A stretch of 19,730 nucleotides of DNA from NIOZ-UU13 sp032250555 (GCA_032250555.1 JAVVFI010000044.1:1-19730); one strand, 5' to 3'. Shown: positions 7,094 to 16,295, counted from the first letter of the stretch. Notes: generated by a model not told the origin, from the sequence alone. Numbers and translations are program-made.

Positions 7094-10000
7094 TCATTCA
7101 TATTCAGGTAATCTTTGTCTTGTCAGTTTGAGTATGTTGCCTCGTTCTCTTGAATACGGCATCAAGCGTAAACGATAGTGGTAAGGTTTGGCCGGTAAGG
7201 TGTATTCAGGATGTGTTCTCGCACCCCAACTATCATCACCGCCGACTCCCATCTGTCTGTAGTCGAGATTGACGGTTATAGTGTCAGCCTGTGAAGGCTC
7301 GTGAATGTGTTTGGCTTTTTCAAGGTCCTGCATGGTGAAAGGCCAGGCACTGATGTCGATTGTCGGCATGCCGACAGCGACAATGCCTATACTATTCGGG
7401 TCAGTCAAAGCCATCCACCGGACATCCGATCTGTTGGCGTTTTCCTGTGGCCTGACGTAGCGGTGCATTAGCTCATTGACATTTCCCGTGTAGAGTCCGA
7501 GAGCTGCGCCGGTTTTTCTGTCCCAATAGTTTTCATGGGGACCGCGGCCAAACCAAGTGAGCTTGTTAAACTGGGCGGGCATTGCCATCTGCATGCCGAG
7601 CCGAGGCAGCATGGGCAGGCTTTCACCATGCGGGGCGAAGTTTGAATCTATGATGATATCACCAGTGCCGTAAACAGTATAGACATTTTTATAGGTGGAG
7701 TTTGTTCCAACGGGGATATCTGCTTCGGTGGTTATGCGAACAATCTGGGAGTTGAGCTGTTCGGCCTTAACGGTATTGACTGTCCGGCCGGGTCCGGCAT
7801 TACGCCAAACACCGAGGCGTTTTGGCATTTTGTTTCCTTCGTCATTGTCTGTCGGCACGCGCCAGAAGTTTGGAACCAGGCTTGAGGCGATGAGCTGTTT
7901 TTCATTGAAGACGAAGGACTCAAGTGCGCCGGATTCTGCCCCAAACATGATTTCGAAATCATCACCTGTAATAGTGATGTTTTGTGTAGTTTCATTCAGT
8001 GAAAGCGACGGCATAGTGTTCGAATCAATAACCGGTGCCTGGGGGACATCAAAGGGAACCTTAAACTGGTCCCAGGCGAGAATATACCCGCGCCTGGCCC
8101 ATGATGTATCTTCAGCGAGGGTAAAGAATATCTTAATCCAGTATTCGGTGTCAGGCTGAAGTTTTGGCTCTGTGAAGTTAAGTTGAAGTTCTCTTTTAGC
8201 GCCAGGTGCGAGGGAAAGCTTCGGTAATGTGCCCTTTTGTATTACCCTGCCGTCGGCAGTGAGTTCACACTTGATATCAGTAAAATCAAGATTGAGGAAA
8301 TCATATTCGTTGTAGATGTGAAACTTTCCGGCCTGAATGTCGACCGGCAGGACGTGTATCCGCTGATAGACCTTTTTGACTTCATAGAGGGAGGGATTTG
8401 GTTTTCGATTTGGCTGGACCAAGCCGTTGCAGCAGAAATTACCGTCGTTGGGATCATCTCCGTAATCACCCCCATAGGCCCAAAATTCTTGTCCATCCGA
8501 GCTCTTTTTACGCAGACCCTGGTCTGCCCAGTCCCAGATAAAGCCGCCGATGAGACGTTTGTGAGTGCGGATGGCATCCCAGTATTCCTTAAGGTTGCCG
8601 ACAGAATTGCCCATCGCATGGGCATACTCGCAGAGAACCATCGGCCGATTATCATTCGGGTTGGTTGCCAGCTTTATGATTTCAGGAATTCTCGCATACA
8701 TCCGGCTAATCATATCAACATAGGGGTAGTCAACAGGATTTCCCGCCGCTCCTTCATAGTGTATCGGACGAGTCGGATCGTAATCTTTTATCCATGCCGA
8801 CATGGCGGCATGATTCGGCCCGCAGCCAGTCTCATTACCAAGCGACCAAAAAATGACGGATGGATGATTCTTATCACGCTCGACCATACTGATGGCCCGC
8901 TCCACAAAAGCATTGTGCCATCCGGGGACGTTTGAAAGGTATCCTTTCAGGGCGTGTGATTCAAGGTTTGCTTCATCGATAAGATAAATCCCGTACTCAT
9001 CGCACAGGTCATACCAGGTTGGGTCATCGGGGTAGTGTGAGGTGCGTACTGCATTTATATTATTTTGCTTGAGCAGTTTGATATCCTGTATCATTCGGCT
9101 GACAGGGACAGCGCGGCCGTGGTCAGGATCGTGTTCATGACGGTTCACACCGAACAGCTTAATCGATCGGCCGTTGACTAATAATTGTCCTTCTTTTATC
9201 TCTACCTTACGAAATCCAATCCGGCAGCTTTCAGCTTCGATGGTTTTGCCTTCGGCATCATTGAGGCTCAGGACCAGTGTGTACAGATTTGGAAACTCGT
9301 CAGACCATTTTTTCGGATTGCTGATCTTTTGTTCTAAAAGTGCGAATTTGACAGTATCTCTTTGCGGGTATTTCTCGTTGATAATGGATGAGACAGTTCT
9401 GGTTAGAGGTTCGGTGAGCACAGATTCTTTATTTGGGTCATAAAGTTGAGCCTCAATGGTCCATCCCTCGATGTTCTGGTCGGTGTAATTACTAATCCTG
9501 GGACGAATCTTTAAAGTGGCATCCGTATAGCTATCATCGAGGTCGGTTTGGACAAAGAAATCACGAATATGGACTTGCGGAGTGGCGGATAGATAGACGT
9601 TTCGGTAAATACCGCTGAGTCTCCACATATCCTGATCTTCAAGATAGCTGCCGTCAGACCAGCGATAGACTTCGACAGCAATGGTATTTTCACCTGACTT
9701 TAGATATTGTGTGATGTCGAATTCAGCGGGTGTCATGCTGTCCTGGCTGTAACCGACTTTCATTCCGTTAATCCAAAGATAAAAGGCGCTTTTGACGCCG
9801 TCGAAGTGCAGGAAAATCCGGCGGTTTTTCCAATCTTTGGGCATAGTGAATTGTCTCCGGTAGGACCCTACAGGATTGTAGTCATGTGGGATATGGGGTG
9901 GATTCGGCGGGAAGGGATGCCTGGAATTAAGATAGATGGGAATTCCATAGCCGTGCATTTGCCAATTTGAGGGCACGGGAATTAACTTCCAAGTGCTGAC

Positions 10001-10321
10001 ATCATAGTCGGGCTTATAAAAATCGAGCGGCCTGTCGGAAGGTTTATTTACCCAGTTGAACTTCCAATTTCCATTGAGGGATCTAAAAAATTGCGAATCT
10101 TTACGGTCGGCCTTGAGGGCTTTTTCGATATCTGAATACGGTATGAGAGTGCAATGTCCCGGTTCCTTGTTTATACCTATTACGTCGGGATTTTCCCAGT
10201 CCGGTTTCAGTAGATTAGTCTCAGACGGTTTTTGAGGCGGATTGCATCCGACAATAGACATTAAGGTAGCAAGAATTATTAAAGGTAATCCTACGTGTGA
10301 AAGACAGGTTCGGTTCAACAT
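7094..10321 (-). CDS. GH2 beta-galactosidase (LacZ type), predicted lipoprotein
   Basis: This 1075-residue GH2 enzyme hydrolyses beta-galactosides. An N-terminal lipoprotein signal ends in the lipobox IVGC (acylated Cys near residue 26), followed by a polar linker. The domains run as in LacZ: sugar-binding (about 60-245), Ig-like (about 250-365), catalytic TIM barrel (about 365-690), and a C-terminal Bgal_small domain with GRGPHENYWDRK. The acid/base is E497 in SLGNETGCG and the nucleophile is E565 in LCEYAHAMGN. I chose the ATG at 10321, which has AAAGGAG at 10329-10335 seven bases upstream and gives a clean signal peptide; an upstream in-frame ATG at 10354 would prefix 11 polar residues and lacks a good ribosome site. 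Lipidation puts the enzyme on a membrane facing the periplasm or outside. It is likely transcribed alone and is convergent with the exported oxidoreductase-epimerase genes, to which it may supply free sugar. Confidence 0.95.
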   Translation of the reverse strand: MLNRTCLSHVGLPLIILATLMSIVGCNPPQKPSETNLLKPDWENPDVIGINKEPGHCTLIPYSDIEKALKADRKDSQFFRSLNGNWKFNWVNKPSDRPLDFYKPDYDVSTWKLIPVPSNWQMHGYGIPIYLNSRHPFPPNPPHIPHDYNPVGSYRRQFTMPKDWKNRRIFLHFDGVKSAFYLWINGMKVGYSQDSMTPAEFDITQYLKSGENTIAVEVYRWSDGSYLEDQDMWRLSGIYRNVYLSATPQVHIRDFFVQTDLDDSYTDATLKIRPRISNYTDQNIEGWTIEAQLYDPNKESVLTEPLTRTVSSIINEKYPQRDTVKFALLEQKISNPKKWSDEFPNLYTLVLSLNDAEGKTIEAESCRIGFRKVEIKEGQLLVNGRSIKLFGVNRHEHDPDHGRAVPVSRMIQDIKLLKQNNINAVRTSHYPDDPTWYDLCDEYGIYLIDEANLESHALKGYLSNVPGWHNAFVERAISMVERDKNHPSVIFWSLGNETGCGPNHAAMSAWIKDYDPTRPIHYEGAAGNPVDYPYVDMISRMYARIPEIIKLATNPNDNRPMVLCEYAHAMGNSVGNLKEYWDAIRTHKRLIGGFIWDWADQGLRKKSSDGQEFWAYGGDYGDDPNDGNFCCNGLVQPNRKPNPSLYEVKKVYQRIHVLPVDIQAGKFHIYNEYDFLNLDFTDIKCELTADGRVIQKGTLPKLSLAPGAKRELQLNFTEPKLQPDTEYWIKIFFTLAEDTSWARRGYILAWDQFKVPFDVPQAPVIDSNTMPSLSLNETTQNITITGDDFEIMFGAESGALESFVFNEKQLIASSLVPNFWRVPTDNDEGNKMPKRLGVWRNAGPGRTVNTVKAEQLNSQIVRITTEADIPVGTNSTYKNVYTVYGTGDIIIDSNFAPHGESLPMLPRLGMQMAMPAQFNKLTWFGRGPHENYWDRKTGAALGLYTGNVNELMHRYVRPQENANRSDVRWMALTDPNSIGIVAVGMPTIDISAWPFTMQDLEKAKHIHEPSQADTITVNLDYRQMGVGGDDSWGARTHPEYTLPAKPYHYRLRLMPYSRERGNILKLTRQRLPEYE

Positions 10322-10558
10322 CGATAAACTCCTTTCATTATCGAAACAGGTCATTTTGTTAAAGATGTGAGTTTATCTTAAGGGGAACGTCTAAGCAAGA
10401 TATTTTGTGGTATTTCGAGTATAGAAAGGGAGTGTGTATAGAGCGACAGGACAAACTTCAGATATTTTCTGGATTATTTTAGGATTAGATTCCAGAGATA
10501 TATCTGTCAATATCTGCGTAAATAATTGCCATTAATAATCTTACTGTGCATAAACACA

Positions 10559-11029
10559 TTATTTGTTGCTTCCAAGCTTGATCCATTTTCTAAGTCTGGA
10601 TTTACACTGCTCAAATTTACCATCTTCGGATGATGCTTGTCCGTATTTTAAGTTATATTGATCTACAGCCCGCCTGACAATCTTTTCGAAGTTTGTCCCT
10701 CCGAGTTTCCACGGCTTCATAATTAGCTTGAAAACCTCTCCCTGGTCAACTGCAGTCTGAAGATCGATGTCCTTGTCATATCCCGACAGTACTATACCGA
10801 TGATATCCGGATGCTCTTTTCTGACTGTTCTAAGAAAATCGAGCCCAGTCATGTCAGGCATGCACATGTCGGTTACTATTACATGTATTTCTTCTCGCTG
10901 GAGAATTTCTTGTGCCTGCTCACAAGTTTTGGCAAAGAATTTGTTGTATGATTCGTCCATAAGGCCCCTTTCCAGGGACTGCAGGACTATTACGTCATCG
11001 TCAATGAATAATACGGCTCTTGTTTCCAT
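10559..11029 (-). CDS. REC-only response regulator
   Basis: This protein is about 156 residues and consists of a receiver domain with a short basic C-terminal tail. The acidic pocket is DDD at 10-12, the phospho-acceptor is D54 in IVTDMCMPDMTG, the conserved Ser is in IVLSGYDK, and the Lys is in IMKPW. The MKPW ending resembles RpfG-type receivers, but no HD-GYP, GGDEF or DNA-binding domain follows. I place the start at the ATG at 11029 because GAGGAA (11037-11042) sits seven bases upstream; a GTG at 11050 in frame is the alternative. It is 54-75 bp behind the hybrid kinase gene. It is therefore the probable last acceptor of that kinase's HPt domain, working by protein-protein contact. Confidence 0.88.
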   Translation of the reverse strand: METRAVLFIDDDVIVLQSLERGLMDESYNKFFAKTCEQAQEILQREEIHVIVTDMCMPDMTGLDFLRTVRKEHPDIIGIVLSGYDKDIDLQTAVDQGEVFKLIMKPWKLGGTNFEKIVRRAVDQYNLKYGQASSEDGKFEQCKSRLRKWIKLGSNK

Positions 11030-11104
11030 TTTAAATTTCCTCACGTTCACTAATTACGTCTTTCTGCGGATATAAGCAGTTGTTACTCAAGTTCAAATAA
11101 TTAC

Positions 11105-14047
11105 CTATACCTTTTTCACTATCTCTTTCATATCGGTTTTTTGCCCTGCTAATTCGATCCAGTTTGGTTGAGACAGAAATGATTTCAGTTTATCAAATTC
11201 TGTCCGTATATCGGCGAAAAGTGTCTCAGTTCCTTCTATCTCTCCCTCTCCGGCTTTGGTTTCAAGAGGATATAACATATCGGTCAATTTCGTGGCCGCG
11301 ACATGTCTGGTTAATCCCCTTAGTTTATGGGTATACATTTTTACATTTCTGAAATCCTTGGCTACTATTGCCTCGGCAAGAAGCTCTATTGTCTTTGGGG
11401 CTTCTTCAAGAAAAACATATACAGTCTCTCTCAGCATTTCTTCATCATCATAAATATTTTGAATTACCTCAAAGTCCACGGGGTCTTCACCGAACTGTTC
11501 ATCTACCGGTTCGGCCGGAGTATTATCAGCGGTTGATGTTTCAGAGCAGAGCTGGTTGAGCTGTTCGACATCGGATTTTACTGACTCTATTCGCTGGTTG
11601 ATATCTCTATTATCTTCTGATAAATATTTACTTAGGATTCTAATAAGTTTCTTATGCTCAATAGGTTTGCTTATGTAGTCATTGCATCCTGCTGCAAAAC
11701 ATTTATCATCGTCGCCCTTCATAGCATAGGCGGTCAGAGCGATTATTGGTGTTTTTAATCCTTCTTTTCTAATTGCCTTTGTGGCCTCATATCCGTTCAT
11801 ATTCGGCATTTCTATATCCATGAATATCAAGTCATATTGTTCAGTCAAAGCCTGGTGTACCGCTTCTTTGCCATCTTCAGCAATCGTGACTTGCACACCA
11901 AGTCGCTTCAAGAGCGATTTAATAAGTACCTGGTTAGTTCTTGCATCTTCGGCAATTAATATGCGGCCGGAAAAATTAGTTTGCTTTATTTCATCTTCCA
12001 CGGTCCCTATATGGCTAACCATATTTTGTCTGTCCAAAAACGGTTGTTTTGTGATGTCAACACCTACAGGTATAATTAGTGAGAATACCGAACCTTTTCC
12101 TACTTCGCTGGTCATAGTAAGTTGTCCACCCAGAAGCTCCGCCAGCCGTTTCGATATTGCCAGCCCCAGACCTGTACCTCCAAACTCGCGAGATGTACTG
12201 CTGTCAGCCTGTACAAAAGTATCGAATATTTTCTCTTGTTTGTCTTTAGGAATTCCGATACCAGTATCTTCAACATCGAAACGAATGAATGGGGTGTTTT
12301 CGATTTCCAGTAAAGAAACCTTTAAATAAATGTGTCCTTCCCGGGAGAATTTAATAGCGTTACCTACAAGGTTGATTAGGCATTGACGTACACGAGTTAT
12401 GTCTGTTTTTATTTGTGCCGGCAGTCCGACATCTTCAATGATTTCAAATTCAAGTCCTTTTCTTTTTGCCTTCGGCAGCCCTAATGACTCGACTGAATTG
12501 AGTAACTCTGCAAATGAGCACTCAGCAATATCAACATCTACTTTTCTGGCTTCTATCTTAGATAAGTCAAGTATGTCATCTATGAGCCTGAGCAGATTAT
12601 GACTTGAATCTCTAACAAGATTAAGATGCTCTTTTTGCTCATTTGTGAGTTCTGATTGTGCTAATAAGTCAGTAAAACCTATTATTGCATTCATGGGTGT
12701 ACGGATTTCATGGCTCATCGTGGCCAGGAATTGGCTTTTGGCTGTATTGGCCATTTCAGCTTGAGCGGCCATTTCGTTTGCCCGTGAGGTGGTTTTCATA
12801 AGTTCCTTATTGGTGTCTTCGGCTTCTTTTCTGGCACGCTCGATATCGGTCATCATATTAATTGTTGCCTGCTGCGTCTGTTCAAGTTCAAGCATATTAT
12901 TATTTAACTGTTTTTCAATCAGTGAACGTTCTTTGATTTCCTTTTTTAATTTTGTTTCGGCACGTTTGAGATTGGCAGTTTCCCTTGAAAGCTGCTCGTT
13001 AAGCACATTAAGTTCATCAGCTAATTGTGCTTTTATTGCCAGCTTTACTTTCTCATGTTGATATCTATAGAACCAGGTGGCTCCCAGAATAAGCTGTACT
13101 ATTAATAATCCAACCGCAACATTGATGTTTACCGAATGAATCCTTGCGGGAGATGAGATTCTATTGTATTCTGAAGTTATGCATATTGACCATTTTGTTT
13201 CTCCAATGCTTATGGATCTCCAGGCCATGACAGCTTTTTGGTTTGAGAATTCATTGAACACGAGACAGCGGGTGCCGCTGTTAGCGGTTAAAATCTCAGA
13301 GATAATCTCACTTTCTTTTTCTTCCTCAATCCCGACCTTTTCTTTATGCAGTGAAACCAGATTTTTGCCAACATAAAAGCTGGCTGGATGGCTTATTATG
13401 GTTCCTGTATTATCGACAATCCATGCGTAACCACCATTGCTTTGATTGCTTTTGTTGAGACGATTTCGTATTGTGCTTAAATGTATCACTGCTCGTAGTA
13501 TTCCAACGAATTGCTCGCTTTCAAACACAGGCTGACAAACAGAAATACTTTCGAATCCTGAATTTGATGTGAATATAGGGCTTATACAAGGTTTGTGGTC
13601 TTTCATTACCTTGCTGATGCCGGGTTTATTTGAATAATCTGTCCCAGCCTTTTTTTCCTTCCATGGTATTCTGCATTGAACGATTCCGCTGGCATCTATC
13701 CGGTATAATGAATTCACCGTACCTTTGAGGTTATCAAAAATAAGCCTTTCCGGGTAATAACTGTCAACCACCGGGCCCAGTGCATCTGTCCAACCATTCA
13801 CTAACGACTTTTTGACTTTTGGATTATTAGCCAACACACTTAGTTCGTTTTGAGTATGAACAAACAGTTTTTCGACGTTAACGGCCTCTGTAATAGCAAT
13901 AGAAGACAGATGATTCTGGACTTCAACAATGATGGCATTCTCAAAGTTTCTGCTGCTCTTTCGAGCCTGTATGATTACAACTGCAATGGTGAGTATGCCA
14001 ACTACTACTACAGTGCAAAATGTTCTGTTGACGGTTCGGATATTCAT
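11105..14047 (-). CDS. Hybrid sensor histidine kinase: Cache, HisKA, HATPase, REC, HPt
   Basis: This 980-residue tripartite kinase is anchored by membrane segments at about 10-27 and 306-326, which flank a periplasmic double-Cache ligand-sensing domain. A long coiled coil (about 335-430) leads to the HisKA domain with phospho-His H446 (SHEIRT). The HATPase domain shows the N box (NLVGNAIKFS, 559-568), the G1 box (DTGIGIP, 594-600) and the G2 box (GGTGLGLA, 623-630). A receiver domain has E700/D701 and phospho-acceptor D744 (FMDIEMP). A C-terminal HPt domain has H907 in MYTHKLRG. This gives an internal His-Asp-His relay as in BarA or TorS, with the following REC-only gene as likely final acceptor. 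The Cache ligand is unknown; small organic molecules are usual. It lies 45 bp behind the Cache-PAS gene. No strong Shine-Dalgarno is visible at the start. Confidence 0.94.
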   Translation of the reverse strand: MNIRTVNRTFCTVVVVGILTIAVVIIQARKSSRNFENAIIVEVQNHLSSIAITEAVNVEKLFVHTQNELSVLANNPKVKKSLVNGWTDALGPVVDSYYPERLIFDNLKGTVNSLYRIDASGIVQCRIPWKEKKAGTDYSNKPGISKVMKDHKPCISPIFTSNSGFESISVCQPVFESEQFVGILRAVIHLSTIRNRLNKSNQSNGGYAWIVDNTGTIISHPASFYVGKNLVSLHKEKVGIEEEKESEIISEILTANSGTRCLVFNEFSNQKAVMAWRSISIGETKWSICITSEYNRISSPARIHSVNINVAVGLLIVQLILGATWFYRYQHEKVKLAIKAQLADELNVLNEQLSRETANLKRAETKLKKEIKERSLIEKQLNNNMLELEQTQQATINMMTDIERARKEAEDTNKELMKTTSRANEMAAQAEMANTAKSQFLATMSHEIRTPMNAIIGFTDLLAQSELTNEQKEHLNLVRDSSHNLLRLIDDILDLSKIEARKVDVDIAECSFAELLNSVESLGLPKAKRKGLEFEIIEDVGLPAQIKTDITRVRQCLINLVGNAIKFSREGHIYLKVSLLEIENTPFIRFDVEDTGIGIPKDKQEKIFDTFVQADSSTSREFGGTGLGLAISKRLAELLGGQLTMTSEVGKGSVFSLIIPVGVDITKQPFLDRQNMVSHIGTVEDEIKQTNFSGRILIAEDARTNQVLIKSLLKRLGVQVTIAEDGKEAVHQALTEQYDLIFMDIEMPNMNGYEATKAIRKEGLKTPIIALTAYAMKGDDDKCFAAGCNDYISKPIEHKKLIRILSKYLSEDNRDINQRIESVKSDVEQLNQLCSETSTADNTPAEPVDEQFGEDPVDFEVIQNIYDDEEMLRETVYVFLEEAPKTIELLAEAIVAKDFRNVKMYTHKLRGLTRHVAATKLTDMLYPLETKAGEGEIEGTETLFADIRTEFDKLKSFLSQPNWIELAGQKTDMKEIVKKV

Positions 14048-14092
14048 ATTCTTGCCCGAAAAGGCCTATCTTTCAATTACTGTCAGTATTAC

Positions 14093-15679
14093 CTATGATA
14101 TTTTAGGTTTATTTACTCCGCTCTTATTTTCAATATATTCTATATCATCCTTATATTTTTCTTCCCTATTTAACTCTCTCAAGAGATTATCAACTTCTTT
14201 TTTCAATTCGATCATTTGTAGTTCACGGCCTACTGCCAGCATGTTGAATTGACTTAATTCGTTCATCTTGTTGTTCAATTTTTCTTCAGTTATTTTGTGC
14301 TCTGTAATATCTGTGGAAATTATTGTAGCGGCAACAATCTCCTGGCCATGTTTTACAGGTCCGATACGAGTCACCTGCCATGTTTTTTGGTTGGTGCCCA
14401 CAGGAGTAACAATTGTTTCAAAGCTTTGAATTTGGCCTGTTTGGAAGACCTGTTCAATGGTGTTTGTAATTGTATCTTGATACTCCGGAGGCATGTGGCC
14501 GCAGATGTTTGTGCCTATCACATCTTTGACAGCAGCACCCTGAACCGTACGATTAATAAACAAAATCTTGCCATCTCGGTCCACATTGAGGATGTAGTCA
14601 GGTGCAGTTTCGAGCACAGAAAGCATTTTTTCTTTACTTTCCTGCAGGTTGTTATACGAATTTACAAGTTTGTTGTCTATTTCCCCAATATAGAAATAAA
14701 AGAAGCCCAAAAATGAGAAAATAACAATAATACAGCACAGAGTTAATATTACGGAAAATACCCTCAAGCCGGAAACTTCTTCAGTAATCTCGGCATTGAC
14801 TAGAAAATAGCCTATATCTTGACCGCTGGCATCAATAAGCGGCATGAATCGACCCAGATAATGTTGTTTGTTCAAAGACATCTTAAGCGTGTTGGAAAGG
14901 TGTTCATCGTTATCACATTTTGAAAGTTTATCTAAATATTTACTCAATCCCTGGGGCAATCCAGCAAAAGTGCTGCTGGAGATAACAAAATTGGGAAACT
15001 GATTCCATTGCGGCTGGCGTCCCAGCATTTTCATTCCATCTTCCCATTCGGCTCGATTCAGATAAGACTTATTGATGAAAAGACATAGTTCTACGCCTAA
15101 GGCTTCCTTCAGGTCTGCAGTAATATGTTCGATTTCTTCACCCAGCTCGATATAACCGACCAGTTTGCCGTCAATCTGCCACGGATATACAACTCGCAAT
15201 GTAAATGTGCCCAACGGTCCAAGTTCGATACCATAAGCGACTTTCTCATCACGTACTGCACTATTCATTGTGAATCTATCTATATAATCCCCGTGTCTCG
15301 AAGGATTGTGGACTCGCAAAAAACAAACTCTGTCTAAGTCGTGAAAGTAAAAATGTGTAATCTTATGTTGCTGGCGAATATTATCAAAAATAGACTTAGA
15401 AAATTTTAGTAAATTTTTTCTGTCCTTTGTAAGCCAGGCTTCTCGAAGGTCATTGTCTTTTTGCACAAGACTGATTAATCCTTTTAATAACTGGGTATCC
15501 TCATACTGTTCCATTTTGAACAGTTTATTTACTTCATTAAGACGTTTTTGAGTCTGGTTATTGATTCGTCGTGTATGAAGTATGTGGACAGTCAGTATAG
15601 AAACCGCTAATAAAACACCTAATGCTGATGCCAGAGGAATCAAGATTCGCCACTTAATATTATTTCTGACTATTTTCAT
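14093..15679 (-). CDS. Membrane Cache-PAS sensor protein lacking a transmitter domain
   Basis: This 528-residue protein has an N-terminal membrane segment (about 12-33), a periplasmic dCache_3-like region (about 50-300, with HFYFHDLDRVCFLRVHNPSRHG as its most typical stretch, 109-130), a second membrane segment (about 306-330), a PAS domain (about 348-462, SVLETAPDYILNVDRDG) and a short coiled coil ending in VGRELQMIELKKEVDNLL. That last motif normally links PAS domains to a histidine kinase or another PAS, but here the protein simply stops some 40 residues later. No kinase, GGDEF or EAL domain is present. The following hybrid kinase gene has its own Cache and membrane parts, so a simple frameshifted fusion is unlikely. 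It may dimerise with, or feed ligand information to, that kinase. Confidence 0.85.
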   Translation of the reverse strand: MKIVRNNIKWRILIPLASALGVLLAVSILTVHILHTRRINNQTQKRLNEVNKLFKMEQYEDTQLLKGLISLVQKDNDLREAWLTKDRKNLLKFSKSIFDNIRQQHKITHFYFHDLDRVCFLRVHNPSRHGDYIDRFTMNSAVRDEKVAYGIELGPLGTFTLRVVYPWQIDGKLVGYIELGEEIEHITADLKEALGVELCLFINKSYLNRAEWEDGMKMLGRQPQWNQFPNFVISSSTFAGLPQGLSKYLDKLSKCDNDEHLSNTLKMSLNKQHYLGRFMPLIDASGQDIGYFLVNAEITEEVSGLRVFSVILTLCCIIVIFSFLGFFYFYIGEIDNKLVNSYNNLQESKEKMLSVLETAPDYILNVDRDGKILFINRTVQGAAVKDVIGTNICGHMPPEYQDTITNTIEQVFQTGQIQSFETIVTPVGTNQKTWQVTRIGPVKHGQEIVAATIISTDITEHKITEEKLNNKMNELSQFNMLAVGRELQMIELKKEVDNLLRELNREEKYKDDIEYIENKSGVNKPKIS

Positions 15680-16154
15680 GATTTATCACGTTCGAACATA
15701 TCCTTCATACTCGTCGGACAGTATGTTAGGTTACGTCTTTTGTCTTTAGAATTTCTGTTGTAACTCCATAAGGTGTGGTAGTTATTAAGCCTAACCTCTC
15801 AAGCTTAGAATCATACAATTATAATCATCTACATATCGGTTAAAATCACATTTGAATAAACCGTGTTTTTCACTCCTCATAGGACATTATTCGGTTAACC
15901 GGCATTCCTGCATATTGTCAGTCCAAAAGGACTGACAATAAAATAATATACATGACAATCGACCGATAATATATGACAGAGAGATTGCAAAAAACTATAG
16001 AGGATTTTGGGAAATGATTAGTAAAGGTAAAGTGTAGATAAAACAAGTCACATTTCTGGTATCGTATCAGGCCAAAGACGAGCTGATGAAATAATCAAAA
16101 AAGCCGCCATGTCCGATAAAACATTCCGATGAGCACTTCCACTTTGGGTTACGA
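15680..16154. other. Intergenic region between ccmD and the Cache-PAS sensor gene
   Basis: No plausible gene is found in these 475 bp on either strand. The region holds the 3' end of the ccm transcript and should contain the promoter of the leftward signalling operon, but I could not choose a convincing -35/-10 pair. A perfect 28-bp stem-loop is listed separately. A 10-bp palindrome CGGTTAACCG lies at 15892-15901. On the minus strand GAGGAGTG starts a 14-codon ORF (VKNTVYSNVILTDM) just upstream of the sensor gene's leader, too short to call. Confidence 0.6.
15913..15940. repeat. Perfect inverted repeat / stem-loop
   Basis: TATTGTCAGTCC (15913-15924) and GGACTGACAATA (15929-15940) are exact inverted copies around AAAA. 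A 12-bp stem with a 4-nt loop is very stable. Neither strand has a T-run directly after it, so it is not a textbook intrinsic terminator. It could still end the leftward ccm transcript or act as a protein-binding dyad upstream of the sensor operon. Confidence 0.7.
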
Positions 16155-16295
16155 CTATGAAGGCATGGCATCGTTGGAATCGGTCCGGCGAGTGTTGATT
16201 TTTTTATTAAGGTCGGCGATCTGCCCGTTGAGATAGAACATGTATCCGAAGAGCATTACCAGAAGTATAGAAAAGGACATACATAGGTATAACAT
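16155..16295 (-). CDS. ccmD: CcmD-like heme exporter small subunit
   Basis: This 46-residue protein starts MLYLCMSFSILLVMLFGYMF and has one membrane helix (about 2-21) followed by YLNGQIADLNKKINTRR, a polar, basic tail. That layout, and the Y-x-F-Y-L-N start of the tail, is what CcmD proteins look like in many non-proteobacterial Ccm operons. CcmD helps release holo-CcmE from the CcmABC complex. The ATG has GGAG about ten bases upstream and follows the ccmC stop by 17 bp. It is the last gene of the ccm operon. Identification rests on size, topology and position, since CcmD has very little conserved sequence. Confidence 0.75.
   Translation of the reverse strand: MLYLCMSFSILLVMLFGYMFYLNGQIADLNKKINTRRTDSNDAMPS

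Noticed and set aside
8237..8935. A 232-codon plus-strand ORF
   Set aside because: It is antisense to the catalytic domain of the GH2 enzyme and has no family resemblance.
10505..10510. A minus-strand TTGACA as a -35 box for the beta-galactosidase gene
   Set aside because: No acceptable -10 hexamer lies 16-18 bp downstream, so no promoter was called.
14048..14092. A frameshift splitting one sensor kinase into the Cache-PAS protein and the hybrid kinase
   Set aside because: The hybrid kinase has its own membrane segment, Cache domain and start, so the two are separate proteins rather than halves of one.
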